Shown: piece after piece, positions 14,537 through 23,953 of the stretch
How positions within the stretch are numbered: position 1 is the first letter of the stretch
Layout of the letters: every line of letters begins with the position of its first letter
Source of the DNA: Devosia sp. 1566
GTDB lineage: Bacteria; Pseudomonadota; Alphaproteobacteria; Rhizobiales; Devosiaceae
Reading direction: 5' to 3'
Length of the DNA: 64,000 bases
Assembly: GCF_004005995.1 (NCBI RefSeq)
Contig: NZ_CP034767.1
Span: 2,666,001-2,730,000, forward strand
Position numbers and translations under genes: made by a program
Notes under the pieces: model-generated
Told to the model about the DNA's origin: nothing
The model's input: only the letters and a program-made list of their open reading frames with translations
The model's database searches: none

Positions 14537-14911
14537 CGTTCAACGCCCCAGAGGGCACATCAGCTACTATTCACAGGAACCCGTTGATAACGAGCACGCA
14601 AGGGGAGGCGCGCGGATGATTCGGGCTTTATAGATAGGGGTGCCGACGAAGGGTGTGGCCGCCGGCAAGCAATGCCACACCCGCTCGCAGTAGTCTCGGC
14701 TGGCTGGGGCGACGGGCGGTTCGGACACATAATGGCCGGGCCGCCCACCCCGCGACAACACCATCGCGCAGCCCGACGCGAAAGCCAAGACCCTACGAAA
14801 TAATGTCCACTGTCGATCCGTCCGCCGGCTCCGGCGGGCTGTGGAAAATCGTTAACCGTCGCACGTGATTGCTGTGGTTTGTCCCAGGTTTGTCCCAGCA
14901 GGTCCCCGGAA
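14537..14911. other. Region without a supported gene, between the island and tRNA-Met
   Basis: Short open frames here have no recognisable domain. No integrase is present, although the region adjoins a tRNA gene. The only repeated feature is the 11-base tandem at 14876. Confidence 0.4.
14876..14897. repeat. Two tandem copies of an 11-base unit
   Basis: GGTTTGTCCCA occurs twice head to tail. It lies 74 bases from the tRNA 3' end. Integrase arm sites are often short direct repeats in such positions, but there is no integrase gene to support this. Confidence 0.45.
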
Positions 14912-14957
14912 CGAAAAAATCGCCGGTGTTTCCGACCCCATAAAGGGCGAAAACACC
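14912..14957 (-). terminator. Intrinsic terminator of tRNA-Met
   Basis: On the minus strand GGTGTTT and AAACACC form the outer stem, with CGCCC/GGGTCG inside, followed by GGCG and a run of six T. It lies 14 bases downstream of the tRNA 3' end. Confidence 0.8.
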
Positions 14958-14970
14958 AACGATTTCAATG

Positions 14971-15047
14971 TGGTAGCGAAGCCCAGATTTGAACTGGGGA
15001 CACACGGATTATGATTCCGCTGCTCTAACCAACTGAGCTACTCCGCC
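14971..15047 (-). tRNA. tRNA-Met (CAT, elongator)
   Basis: The minus strand reads GGCGGAG for the 5' acceptor arm, AGCTCAGTTGGTTAGAGC for the D arm, a GCGGA/TCCGT anticodon stem with loop ATCATAA (anticodon CAT), the T arm CCCAGTTCAAATCTGGG, and an encoded CCA. Length is 77 bases. The first base is paired with T as a wobble, and the D-loop and stem pattern are those of elongator rather than initiator tRNA. It marks the boundary between the accessory block and the core genes and is a plausible integration site. Confidence 0.95.
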
Positions 15048-15106
15048 TCACGGCTCAGCCTCGATAAGGCCGATGCGCGAATACCTAGTTTTGGCGAGCG
15101 GCGCTG

Positions 15107-16582
15107 TCAAGTGTGTGACGCAACTGAGTTCTGCGCTGTTCTGACCCGCTCGATCGCGTCGCGCACCAAAACGAGGTCCGCCTCGAACTTGGCCCGCTTT
15201 TCTTCCTGGCGCTCCCGCTCGGGAATGCGCAGCAAATAGGAGGGATGATTGGTCACAAACAGCATCGTGCCATCATCCATGGTGATCGGCGCACCGCGCA
15301 GCCGTGAAATCGTTGCCGCTTTCCCCAACAGGCTCGACGCCGCCGTGGCGCCCAGCGCCACGATCACCTTGGGCTTAACGAACGCCCGCTCCAGATTGAG
15401 CCAGAATCGGCACGCCTCCACCTCGCCCCCATTGGGCTTTTGGTGGATGCGCCGCTTGCCGCGCGGCTCGAACTTGAAATGCTTGACTGCATTGGTGACA
15501 TAGACCTGCTCGCGGTCGATCCCCACCTTTTCAATCGCGGCATCCAGCACCTTGCCCGCTGGCCCCACGAAGGGCTGCCCCGCCAGATCCTCCTGGTCGC
15601 CCGGCTGCTCGCCAACAAACATCACGTCGGCGGCTTCGGGTCCTTCCCCGAACACCGCTTGCGTTGCAAATTCGAACAGCGGGCAGCGCCGGCATTCCTG
15701 CACGGCCGCGCGTGCCTCGGCGAGCGAGGCGACCTCGCGCTCGCCATCCTGCACTGCCGGCACCTCGCTCGGGCGCCGCAGATGCCGCGCCGGTGGTTGG
15801 CTCGAAACGCGCTCGATCATTTCCCGCTCCGCTTCTCTGGCGCCCCGGATCAGGGGAGCAATGAGTTCGGCCTCCGGCAGGTTGCGCCAGTATTTCATGG
15901 GCATCTCCCCTTTCATCGCGCCGATCTTGAGCCGGGCAGGATTGAAGATGGAGGCGAAATAGGTCTTCCAGTCGCCCTCGACCGCATCGTCCTCGGGCAC
16001 ATCGCTTTTCTGCCCGCCCGGCCCGAACAACAGCTCCTGCCCGTCCCAAAAGGCGGAGCGGTAGGGCGTGATGATCGCCCAGATCATGCCGGCAAAGCGG
16101 CGCTCGAAAAACGGCGCCGTGCGTTCAAGGATAAAATGCTCGGGCTCAAACCAGGCGGCAAAGCGCTCGAGCCCGCTATCGTCGATAACAGCCTTGAAGC
16201 GCACAAAGGCCTTCATCTTGTGGCTGTCGCGCCGGACCGCCGAAGCCATCCCCGTCAGCCGCAGCAAATCGGGGTCGGAGGCCGCCGTCATCAGCCCGCG
16301 ATCCTCCAGCAGGCGCCACAAGAAGCGATACAGCAGAGCAAACCGCTCGGGATCATTGTTGCAGATGGCCAACTGCCCCAGCTCGATAAAGGCGGGCGGC
16401 ACGCTCCCGACCGCCCCTTCCCCGCTTGGCAGCATGGAATCGCCCGCTTCGAACAGCCCGTTCTCTTCCCCCGGCCCCCGCCAGATCACCTGCTCGGGCC
16501 GCACGCCCGCCAGCAACAACTGCCGCGCCTTGCCGCGCCATTCGGCAAAGTCGTTGCGCTCCTCCAGCCGCACCGAAATCAT
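15107..16582 (-). CDS. udgX: UdgX-type uracil-DNA glycosylase fused to a DUF4130 domain
   Basis: A 491-residue two-domain protein. Residues 1-250 form the DUF4130 module often fused to this family. Residues about 290-480 form a family 4/5-like uracil-DNA glycosylase with ECRRC (Cys297, Cys300) and Cys391 as probable iron-sulfur ligands, GEQPGDQED (324-332), and the UdgX-specific KRRIH (376-380). In mycobacterial UdgX the equivalent histidine attacks the sugar and leaves the enzyme covalently bound to the abasic site. NHPSYLLR forms the second active-site motif. The start overlaps the stop of the radical-SAM gene by ATGA, so both are made together, probably in DNA repair. Confidence 0.9.
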   Translation of the reverse strand: MISVRLEERNDFAEWRGKARQLLLAGVRPEQVIWRGPGEENGLFEAGDSMLPSGEGAVGSVPPAFIELGQLAICNNDPERFALLYRFLWRLLEDRGLMTAASDPDLLRLTGMASAVRRDSHKMKAFVRFKAVIDDSGLERFAAWFEPEHFILERTAPFFERRFAGMIWAIITPYRSAFWDGQELLFGPGGQKSDVPEDDAVEGDWKTYFASIFNPARLKIGAMKGEMPMKYWRNLPEAELIAPLIRGAREAEREMIERVSSQPPARHLRRPSEVPAVQDGEREVASLAEARAAVQECRRCPLFEFATQAVFGEGPEAADVMFVGEQPGDQEDLAGQPFVGPAGKVLDAAIEKVGIDREQVYVTNAVKHFKFEPRGKRRIHQKPNGGEVEACRFWLNLERAFVKPKVIVALGATAASSLLGKAATISRLRGAPITMDDGTMLFVTNHPSYLLRIPERERQEEKRAKFEADLVLVRDAIERVRTAQNSVASHT

Positions 16583-17817
16583 GCAAACAGGCTCAGCTGT
16601 TCGGGCTGCGGCGTCAGCTTGGCCTTGAGCTTTGCATCATCGGTCATGCCGCCCGGCGTCCAGTCCACCGCTTCGATGAACGGGCGCACCGCATCGATCG
16701 AGCCGACAATGCGCGCCACATCTTCAAGGCGCAAACTGTGGTGGCGCCGCGTCGTGATGATCCGCTCGATGCTCTTGGTCCCCAGCCCCGGCACCCGCAA
16801 CAGCAGTTCGCGGTCGGCGCGGTTCACATTGACGGGAAAGCGCTCGCGATGCTTGAGCGCCCAGGCGAGCTTCGGGTCGATCGCCAGGTCCAGCAACCCA
16901 CCCTCCCCGCCCGCCACGATCTCGGGCACGTCAAAGCCATAGAACCGGATTAGCCAATCGGCCTGGTAGAGCCGGTGCTCGCGCAGGAGCGGCGGCGCCT
17001 TGAGAGGCAGCTTGGCGCTGGAGTCGGGAATGGGCGAAAAGGCCGAGTAATAAACCCGCTTAAGCTTGTAGCCCGAATACAGCCCTGCCGCGCGCGTCAG
17101 GATGGCTTCGTCATTGGCGGCGTCGGCGCCCACGATCATCTGCGTGGATTGCCCCGCCGGCGCATATTTGGGCTTTTCGGCTTTGGTCTTTGGCTCAGGC
17201 GCGGCTTCCGCCAGCTTGCCGCGGATGCGCGCCATGGCCGTGCGGATCTCGCTCGGCTTTTTCTCCGGCGCCAGTGCCTCCAGCCCCAGATCGGTCGGCA
17301 GCTCGATATTGGTCGATAGCCGATCCGCCCAGCGCCCGGCCTCCGCCAGCAGTTCAGGTGCGGCATTGGGAATAACCTTGAGATGGATATAGCCGGCGAA
17401 GTGATGGTCCTCGCGCAGGCTGCGCGCCACCCGCACCATTTCTTCCATCGTGTAGTCGGGCGAGCGGATGATTCCCGAGGACAGGAACAGCCCCTCGATA
17501 TAGTTGCGCTTGTAGAAGTCGAGGGTCAGTCCCACCACTTCCTCGACGGAAAAGCGCGCCCGCTGCACATTGGACGAGGAGCGGTTGATGCAGTAGCTGC
17601 ATTCATAAATGCAGAAATTGGTGAGCAGCAGCTTGAGCAGCGAAATGCAGCGCCCGTCCGGCGCATAGGAGTGGCAAATGCCGTTTCCCTCGGTGGAGCC
17701 AATGCCGCCGCTGGCCTTGCTGTTGCGTTTCTCGGTGCCGCTGGAAGCGCAGGAGGCATCATATTTGGCGGCGTCCGACAACACGGCCAGCTTGCGCCGA
17801 AGGGTTAAAGCCGCCAT
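16579..17817 (-). CDS. Radical-SAM protein of DNA-modification/repair type
   Basis: A 412-residue radical-SAM enzyme. The cluster motif is CIYECSYC (Cys69, Cys73, Cys76). The C-terminal third holds a helix-hairpin-helix (NVNRADRELLLRVPGLGTKS) suited to DNA contact. The family is nearly always next to a UDG-like protein, as here, and is named as a putative DNA modification or repair radical-SAM protein; its reaction is not established. It is the first gene of the pair and the UdgX start lies inside its stop. It ends with QPEQLSLFA, a QLSLF-type sequence resembling a sliding-clamp binding motif. Confidence 0.9.
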   Translation of the reverse strand: MAALTLRRKLAVLSDAAKYDASCASSGTEKRNSKASGGIGSTEGNGICHSYAPDGRCISLLKLLLTNFCIYECSYCINRSSSNVQRARFSVEEVVGLTLDFYKRNYIEGLFLSSGIIRSPDYTMEEMVRVARSLREDHHFAGYIHLKVIPNAAPELLAEAGRWADRLSTNIELPTDLGLEALAPEKKPSEIRTAMARIRGKLAEAAPEPKTKAEKPKYAPAGQSTQMIVGADAANDEAILTRAAGLYSGYKLKRVYYSAFSPIPDSSAKLPLKAPPLLREHRLYQADWLIRFYGFDVPEIVAGGEGGLLDLAIDPKLAWALKHRERFPVNVNRADRELLLRVPGLGTKSIERIITTRRHHSLRLEDVARIVGSIDAVRPFIEAVDWTPGGMTDDAKLKAKLTPQPEQLSLFA

Positions 17818-18061
17818 CCACGTTCCTCATCTGTTCACGCCAGTCTTAACGCGCGAACCGAATAAAAGCACCGGCGAAAACCTGTTCTAGCCAGCTTGTG
17901 ATCGCCTCCTCGCCCTGGAAACGATGGGGTTCCATTGTTCGCTCAGGCGCAACAACCCGTTATGGCGCCATGGGCTGACGGGATCGGGCAACTTCACCTA
18001 TCTTGAGGGCAACGGCACCAAGGCTCGGCTGACGAGCATGTGCACTCCAAGGAGAACACCA

Positions 18062-19012
18062 ATGGACCTTCAGCTTGGCGGCATCCACCACCTGACCGCA
18101 GTCACCGCCCAGGCGGCCAAGAACCTGCAGTTCTATACCCAGACGCTGGGCATGCGGCTGATCAAGAAGACCGTCAACCAGGACGACACCACTGCTTACC
18201 ACCTGTTCTATGGTGACGGCGTGGCCTCGCCTGGCGCAGACCTGACCTTCTTTGATTTCGACGCCGCCCGCGAGCAGCGCGGCAACCACACTGTCAGCCG
18301 CACTGGCCTGCGCGTCGATAGCGAGGACAGCCTGCAATGGTGGAAAGAGCACCTGCAGGCGCAGGGCGTCGGCACCTCGGCCATCAAGGAACGCAACGGT
18401 CATACCTCGCTCGATTTCGAGGATTTCGAAGGCCAGCGCTTCCGCCTGGTGCTCGATCCCGCCAACAAGGTCGTGCCCTGGGCCAAGTCGCCCGTTCCTG
18501 CCGAGCGGCAGATCATCGGCCTTGGGCCGATCAGCCTTGCCGTGCCGCGCCTCGATCGCACCGAAGTGGTCCTGACGCAGGTGATGAACATGCGCAAGGT
18601 GCGCACCTATCCCGCTCGCGGGCGCAATGGGGAAACCCATGTGTTCGAGATGGGACCCGGAGGCCCCGCCGCCGAACTGCACGTGGTGGTTGACCCAAGT
18701 CTGCTCCCCGCACGGCCCGGTGCCGGCGGCGTGCACCATGTGGCCTTCCGCACGCCCGACCAGGACACGCTCCGGCAGTGGATCGCCCATGTCAACTCGT
18801 TCGGCATCCGCTCGAGCGGGGAAGTCGAGCGCTTCTACTTCACCTCGCTTTATTTCCGCGAGCCCAATGGCATTCTGTTCGAGATCGCGACGGACGTGCC
18901 CGGCTTTGCTGCTGACGAGCCCATGGAAACCTTGGGTGAAAGCCTGGCGCTCCCGCCCTTCCTCGAAAGCCGGCGGGCGAGCATCGAAGCGGGTCTCAAG
19001 CCCCTGGCCTAA
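18062..19012 (+). CDS. Ring-cleaving dioxygenase, VOC/glyoxalase superfamily
   Basis: A 316-residue protein with two VOC modules. Each contributes metal ligands: GGIHHLTAVT and LDFEDFEGQRFRLV in the first half, GVHHVAFRT and YFREPNGILFEIATD in the second. The order and length match the MhqO/MhqA-type putative hydroquinone or catechol dioxygenases. ATG 18062 is chosen because AAGGAG lies just upstream; in-frame sequence before it has no family similarity. It stands alone, so the substrate cannot be inferred from neighbours. Confidence 0.85.
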   Translation: MDLQLGGIHHLTAVTAQAAKNLQFYTQTLGMRLIKKTVNQDDTTAYHLFYGDGVASPGADLTFFDFDAAREQRGNHTVSRTGLRVDSEDSLQWWKEHLQAQGVGTSAIKERNGHTSLDFEDFEGQRFRLVLDPANKVVPWAKSPVPAERQIIGLGPISLAVPRLDRTEVVLTQVMNMRKVRTYPARGRNGETHVFEMGPGGPAAELHVVVDPSLLPARPGAGGVHHVAFRTPDQDTLRQWIAHVNSFGIRSSGEVERFYFTSLYFREPNGILFEIATDVPGFAADEPMETLGESLALPPFLESRRASIEAGLKPLA

Positions 19013-19169
19013 GCCAACTGCAGCCCACAAGCTCTTCTCCCCGACTGGGGAGGAGAGCCTATCGGCGCGGCGCGTCACCAGGGCCTTAGCCAAAGCGCAG
19101 CGAAGGTGCTAAACCCGGCGCGCATCCCATGGGGTGCGCCCCCGTTGACCACTTTCAAAGGCAACTGCC

Positions 19170-19376
19170 ATGCCCGTGCGAAAACTCAATTCCAGCCAGT
19201 GGGTGCTCGCCATTTTCATCGGGCTGGCCGTAATCACGGTGGCAGCGACGGTGTTCACCAATCTCGTGCAATGGCGCAACTACGACACGATCGAGGCCGA
19301 ACAGAACATCGCCCCCGAAGACGCGATCCCCCTGCAAAAGGGCTTCACTGAGCCAGCGCCTGCCCCCGCCAACTAG
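19170..19376 (+). CDS. Small single-span membrane protein
   Basis: A 68-residue protein: a short basic N-terminus, one hydrophobic segment ([19 protein letters not shown], residues 11-29), then an acidic and proline-rich tail. No family is recognised. Its stop overlaps the convergent mnmA stop by four bases. Expression is plausible but rests on the clean transmembrane pattern only. Confidence 0.6.
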   Translation: MPVRKLNSSQWVLAIFIGLAVITVAATVFTNLVQWRNYDTIEAEQNIAPEDAIPLQKGFTEPAPAPAN

Positions 19377-20524
19377 GCGGCAAACACCGCCGGCACCGCT
19401 TCCGCGATGAACCCACCGCCCAGCACTTCGGACGTGGCGCTGTCATCGGCGTAGAACACGCAGGCCTGGCCGGGTGAAATGCCATATTCGCCGGCCACCA
19501 GCGTCACATAAACCGCGCCATCGCGCATCTGGATCACGGCCGGCTGCGGCCCGCGCGTCGAGCGCACCTTGACCTCAACCGGTGCACCATTGCCGGCTGC
19601 AGCTTCGGCCAGCGGCCGCGCCCCCAGCCAATTCACATCGCGCAACCGCACCGTATGGGTCTTGAGCGCCTCGCGCGGCCCCACAATGACGCGCCCGGTC
19701 TTGTGCTCGAGCTTGATCACATAAAGCGGCTCGGCGGCTGCCACGCCGAGGCCCTTGCGCTGCCCCACCGTATAATTGACGATTCCCGCATGGCGCCCCA
19801 GCACCCGGCCATCGAGATGGACGATCTCGCCTTGCGCCACCGCTTCGGGATGCATCTTGCGGATGATATCGGCATATTTGCCTTGCGGCACAAAGCAGAT
19901 GTCCTGCGAATCGTGCTTGTCGGCAATCTCGAGCCCCATTTCGCGCGCGAGCTCGCGCACCGCAGCCTTGCTCATTCCCCCCAGCGGGAAGCGCAAAAAG
20001 TCGAGCTGCGCCTGGGTGGTCGCAAACAGGAAATAGGTCTGGTCACGGTCGCCATCGACCGGGCGGAACAGCTGCCGCCGCCCATCCTCGCCCAGCCGCG
20101 ACTGCACATAATGGCCCGTCGCCAGCACATCGGCGCCAAGATCCTTGGCTACTTCCAGCAGGTCGACGAACTTGACCGACTGGTTGCAGGCAATGCAGGG
20201 CACCGGGGTTTCCCCCTGCTGATAGGCATTGGCGAACGGCGCAATCACCGAGCGCTGGAAGCGCTCTTCATAATCCAGCACGTAATGGGGAATATCGAGT
20301 GCCGCCGCCACCCGGCGGGCATCATGGATGTCCTGCCCGGCGCAGCACGCGCCTTTGCGATGGGTGGCCTCGCCATGATCATAAAGCTGGAGCGTCACCC
20401 CAACCACATCATAGCCCTGCCGAGCCAACAGGCCCGCCACAACCGAGGAATCCACGCCCCCCGACATCGCGACAACAACGCGCGTATCTTGCGGACGCTT
20501 GGCGATATCAAGCGAATTCAGCAT
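19373..20524 (-). CDS. mnmA: tRNA-specific 2-thiouridylase MnmA
   Basis: A 383-residue ATP-dependent enzyme that puts sulfur on U34 of tRNA-Lys, -Glu and -Gln. The PP-loop is SGGVDSS (21-27). The catalytic cysteines are in PCIACN (Cys113) and in DSQDICFVP, which form the transient disulfide. TGHY and the [14 protein letters not shown] segment for tRNA contact are present, and GQRKGLG marks the middle domain. Length is usual for the family. It is convergent with the small membrane protein gene. Confidence 0.97.
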   Translation of the reverse strand: MLNSLDIAKRPQDTRVVVAMSGGVDSSVVAGLLARQGYDVVGVTLQLYDHGEATHRKGACCAGQDIHDARRVAAALDIPHYVLDYEERFQRSVIAPFANAYQQGETPVPCIACNQSVKFVDLLEVAKDLGADVLATGHYVQSRLGEDGRRQLFRPVDGDRDQTYFLFATTQAQLDFLRFPLGGMSKAAVRELAREMGLEIADKHDSQDICFVPQGKYADIIRKMHPEAVAQGEIVHLDGRVLGRHAGIVNYTVGQRKGLGVAAAEPLYVIKLEHKTGRVIVGPREALKTHTVRLRDVNWLGARPLAEAAAGNGAPVEVKVRSTRGPQPAVIQMRDGAVYVTLVAGEYGISPGQACVFYADDSATSEVLGGGFIAEAVPAVFAA

Positions 20525-20773
20525 CTTTCTTGCATCCGGTTGGGTTCAAGGGCCAGCGGACAACTGTCCCGCGCCTCTTAGCCCTTTCAGCAATGCGCTG
20601 CAACGCCGCCCGGCAGTTTTTGCCGCCCACCCAGCGCAATGCACCCTCCCGTCTCGAGCCATGCCTGCGCCTTCTGCGACACAGCTCAGCGCAAACAAGC
20701 ACTTAGCCCAGCCCGGTCACTGGCAAGCTCCTTGCATGGCTGAGGGAGAGTAGTTGCAGGATTTTTCGGCAAA

Positions 20774-22180
20774 GTGGCATCCCATCTTACCCTTTCGGTC
20801 GCAACCGGTGCAGGCAACATCACGCGAAGCTTTGGCTCGCCCGCCGATGCCGACGCTGCACCCGCTTCGCCCTTTGACGCCTTTGCCAGCCTGCTCACCG
20901 GCGCGAATGCCGGCACCACGCCAGGCACCACATCGGCCTCGAGCTTCAACCTGAGCCTGGGCAAGGCGCTCGAAATCGGGCTCGAAACTGCGGGCGAAGC
21001 CGACATCGAAGCCGAAGATCTTGGGCTGGCTGTGGGAGCTGAAGCCGCTCTCGCTCCGGAACCGCCCGCCCTGCCGCAGCTGCTCGACAGCCTCGCCAAT
21101 ATCGCCCAAAGCCTTGCCGCCGGCCAGTCTCCCTCAGGCGACGACCTCGGTGCGGCCAGCACCGCTCTCAGCCGGCTCGCCGACCAGCTCGGCATCTCCC
21201 TCTCTACCCCCGCCCAGCCAGCGACCAGTGGCGAACCGGCCAGTGATTTTGCGCAACAGCTAGCCAATGCCCTCGCCCCGCTGGCCGACCAGCTTCTTGG
21301 CACCGATGCCGCCGAGGGCGGCCCCGAGCTGGGTCAAAAGCTCGCCGCACTGCTCGCCGGCCTCAAGCAAGCCGGTCCCGGCCTTGATCAGCAGGCCCTT
21401 GCCGCCGGCGCCGCCGCGCTCGAAGACGCCCTCGCCAAGCTGACCCGCGCCACCCCGGCCGCCCCTCCCGCCGATCCGGCTGCCCCGAGCACCAGCACTG
21501 CCGCGCCCCTCACCCCCACCGGCCCCACGGCACCGACGCTCGCGCAGCCCAGCATCGAGCCTGACCCGGCTCTCGGCACCGACACCCAGCCAACTGCCGA
21601 AACCGACGCCAAGCCCGTTCCCGCAACCGCCGAGCCCCCGCTCGATGCGGCTGCGGCCAAAAGCCTGCCCAGCGCGCTCAACCGGGCCGAAGTCGCCGCC
21701 GCCGCCCTCCGTCCCGTGCAGCCTGGCTACCAGACCACCCAGCAACAGCTCAACCTGCCCCAGCTCGCCTTTGAGCTGGTGCACCAGGCCAATGCCGGAA
21801 ATTCGCGTTTCCAGATCCGCCTTGATCCGCCCGAGCTCGGCCGCATCGAGGTCAAGCTCGAATTCGATGCAGCGGGGCAGGTCAATGCCCGCCTCATCGT
21901 CGACAAGAGCGAAACCCTTGACCTGATGCAGCGCGATCAGCGCGGGCTGGAACGCGCCCTGCAGCAGGCCGGGCTCGATGCCAGCAAGACCAACCTCGAA
22001 TTCTCCCTCCGGCAAAACCCATCCCCAGGCGACGGGCGCCAGGGCAATGGGCAGGAGCAGGAACGCCGAGGCTCGTTCGGTGGCGGCCCGAGCGGCGGCG
22101 ATGCCGACCCGCTACCCCTTCCCAGCGTCAATCTTTACCGCGGCAGCCTTGCGGCTGGCGGCGTCAACATCATCGCCTGA
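20774..22180 (+). CDS. fliK: Flagellar hook-length control protein FliK
   Basis: A 468-residue protein starting at GTG 20774. Most of the chain is Ala/Pro/Thr-rich low-complexity sequence, as expected of the molecular ruler. The C-terminal Flg_hook domain (about residues 330-425) includes RFQIRLDPPELGRIEVKLEF and VNARLIVDKSETLDLMQRD, the part that switches FlhB export specificity. The end (GDGRQGNGQEQERRG) is Gly-rich. It is followed nine bases later by flgD, forming one transcript for hook assembly. Confidence 0.9.
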   Translation: MASHLTLSVATGAGNITRSFGSPADADAAPASPFDAFASLLTGANAGTTPGTTSASSFNLSLGKALEIGLETAGEADIEAEDLGLAVGAEAALAPEPPALPQLLDSLANIAQSLAAGQSPSGDDLGAASTALSRLADQLGISLSTPAQPATSGEPASDFAQQLANALAPLADQLLGTDAAEGGPELGQKLAALLAGLKQAGPGLDQQALAAGAAALEDALAKLTRATPAAPPADPAAPSTSTAAPLTPTGPTAPTLAQPSIEPDPALGTDTQPTAETDAKPVPATAEPPLDAAAAKSLPSALNRAEVAAAALRPVQPGYQTTQQQLNLPQLAFELVHQANAGNSRFQIRLDPPELGRIEVKLEFDAAGQVNARLIVDKSETLDLMQRDQRGLERALQQAGLDASKTNLEFSLRQNPSPGDGRQGNGQEQERRGSFGGGPSGGDADPLPLPSVNLYRGSLAAGGVNIIA

Positions 22181-22189
22181 GGAACAATC

Positions 22190-22858
22190 ATGGCTGTTAA
22201 TGGCATATCCGCAACCTCTGCCGCCGGTGCGATCAGCAACTCGCGCAACACCATTGCCGATAATTTCGACACCTTCCTCAACATCCTGACCACCCAGCTC
22301 AAGAACCAGAACCCGCTCGAGCCGCTGGATACCAACCAGTTCACCCAGCAACTGGTGCAGTTCACTGGCGTGGAACAGCAGCTCAAGACCAACGACTTCC
22401 TTGAAGCCATGATGATGGCCAGCCAAAGCGCCGGCAAAACCGACGCGGTCAACTATATCGGCAAGGAAGTCACCGTCGCCGGCACCTCCTCCGAGCTCAA
22501 GGGCGGCAAGGCTCTGTGGGGCTATGTCGCCTCGGGGGCCGTGCAGAACGCCAAGGTGAACATCAAGAACGCCGCCGGCAGCATCGTTTACTCCGAGAAC
22601 GGCTCGCTTCCCGCGGGCAACGGCCAGTTCGCTTGGGACGGCAAGGGCTCCAACGGGCTAGCTCAACCTGCTGGGTTGTATTCCATCGAGATCACCGGTA
22701 CCGATCTGAGCGGAAATACTGTCGGCATCACCACGGCGGCGGTCGGGATCGTGAACGCAGTGGACTTTTCGGGCACGGAGCCGCTGCTGACCATCGGCAC
22801 CTCCAAATACCCCCTTTCTCAGGTCCGGGATGTGCGCACCCCCACGCCGGGCACCTGA
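22190..22858 (+). CDS. flgD: Flagellar hook assembly (cap) protein FlgD
   Basis: A 222-residue protein with the FlgD N-terminal signature FDTFLNILTTQLKNQNPLEP then TNQFTQQLVQFTGVEQQL, needed for export and capping. After it comes the Ig-like and Tudor-like C-terminal part with GNGQFAWDGKGSNG and PAGLYSIEITGTD. FlgD caps the growing hook while FliK measures it, matching the order here. Confidence 0.95.
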   Translation: MAVNGISATSAAGAISNSRNTIADNFDTFLNILTTQLKNQNPLEPLDTNQFTQQLVQFTGVEQQLKTNDFLEAMMMASQSAGKTDAVNYIGKEVTVAGTSSELKGGKALWGYVASGAVQNAKVNIKNAAGSIVYSENGSLPAGNGQFAWDGKGSNGLAQPAGLYSIEITGTDLSGNTVGITTAAVGIVNAVDFSGTEPLLTIGTSKYPLSQVRDVRTPTPGT

Positions 22859-22996
22859 CCCGTCGCGACACGCTTTGCGTCCCGAATACCTTGATTTTCC
22901 TTCTAATTCTTAACCTGTTGTTCGTTTCCCCTTAGCTGAATTTTAAGTCAGCATCGCTACTCTGCCTTCCTATGGTCAGGTTGAGTAGAGAGTAAA

Positions 22997-23275
22997 ATGA
23001 CCGTACAGATGCGTCCTCGCGTTAAGTACGTTATCGGACCGGACGGAAGTCCGCTCACGATCGCAGATCTTCCCCCCGCCAATACGCGGAGGTGGGTCAT
23101 TCGGCGAAAAGCCGAAGTTGTTGCTGCGGTGCGCGGTGGTCTGCTCAGCCTCGAAGAGGCCTGCGACCGCTACACACTCAGCGTCGACGAGTTCCTGAAC
23201 TGGCAGGCTGCCATCGACAAGCATGGACTTGCCGGCCTGCGGACCACCTGGATCCAGCATTACCGCGAGGGCTGA
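22997..23275 (+). CDS. sciP: CtrA inhibitor SciP (DUF1153)
   Basis: A 92-residue protein matching SciP over its full length: VKYVIGPDGSPLTIADLPP at the N-terminus, then RRWVIRRKAEVVAAVRGGL and SLEEACDRYTLSVDEFLNW, the DNA-contacting helix-turn-helix. In Caulobacter SciP binds near CtrA at promoters and blocks its activation of transcription. Its place between flgD and fliF ties it to the CtrA-controlled flagellar genes. The upstream region is AT-rich for this genome (CTTAACC and TTTTAAGTC), with CtrA half-site-like TTAA strings. Confidence 0.93.
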   Translation: MTVQMRPRVKYVIGPDGSPLTIADLPPANTRRWVIRRKAEVVAAVRGGLLSLEEACDRYTLSVDEFLNWQAAIDKHGLAGLRTTWIQHYREG

Positions 23276-23305
23276 TCCGGTCCAAACCGATAACGAGCAC
23301 CAAAG

Positions 23306-23333
23306 CCCGCCGGGTCCGCCCTGCGGGTTTTTT
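23306..23333 (+). terminator. Terminator after sciP
   Basis: CCCGC and GCGGG around CGGGTCCGCCCT, followed by six T at 23328-23333. Confidence 0.7.
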
Positions 23334-23366
23334 GTTTTCTTGGCACAAGGCCCGCAACCCGTCCCC

Positions 23367-23950
23367 CTAGGGCGTCTCCGCCCCCATCCATCTTGCCCCC
23401 GCCTCCCGGCCCAGCAACCGTTCATAATACTCTCGCACTGCTGCAAACACGGGCTTGTCCGCCTGCACGCTCATCCAGCGATGCACCGAAAGGCCCAGGC
23501 TCGCAGTGACGCAGTAATCTGCTCGGGATCATCATAGCCGGGCGTCTTGCGGATCAGCGCATTCACGGCATAGCCCCAGGGCGGATTAAGCTCGCTCGCC
23601 TGCCAGCCCAGCCATTGCAGCACCCGCGCCCGCTCCTGCAGCCTACTCGGTAGCAAGCGCCCGTCACCTGCCTTTTCCGCCAGATAGATCAGGATCGCGT
23701 TGCTTTCCCACAGCACGAATCCATCATCGATCAACACCGGGATCTGTCCATTAGGATTGAGCGCCAGGAACTCGGGCACCTTGGGATCGCGCAAGGGCAG
23801 GCCCCAATCCTCCCGCTCATAGGGGAGTCCCAACTCATCGGCCGCCCACAGGACCTTGCGCACATTGATGGACGTGACCCGCCCCAGCACTTTCAACACA
23901 CTTGCTCTCCCGTCCGGCAATTTTTGCCCGCGCAACGGCTGGGCACCCAC
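23367..23950 (-). pseudogene. Glutathione S-transferase gene with a late -1 frameshift
   Basis: The N-terminal thioredoxin-like part is intact (KVLGRVTSINVRKVLWAADE, then NPNGQIPVLIDDG and ESNAILIYLAE, the glutathione-binding loop). The C-terminal helical domain begins normally, but after SLRAW the frame reads AFRCIAG and stops at 23471. In the -1 frame the sequence continues as GLSVHRWMSVQADKPVFAAV and REYYERLLGRE to a stop at 23367, completing a GST of about 200 residues. One extra G in the GGG of TGGGCC would restore it. The likely start is GTG at 23899. It is a pseudogene or an assembly error. Confidence 0.75.
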
Positions 23951-23953
23951 AAG

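Noticed and set aside
14567..14788. Minus-strand frame of 73 codons near the tRNA
   Set aside because: Cysteine-containing and tempting, but there is no ribosome site or known family; too weak to list as a gene.
14793..15005. Possible integrase C-terminal remnant beside the tRNA (contains CWDKPGTN)
   Set aside because: The match is only a few residues and the frame runs through the tRNA; not enough to call an integrase.
15440..16942. Plus-strand frame of 500 codons
   Set aside because: Antisense to udgX and the radical-SAM gene, both clearly identified by motifs.
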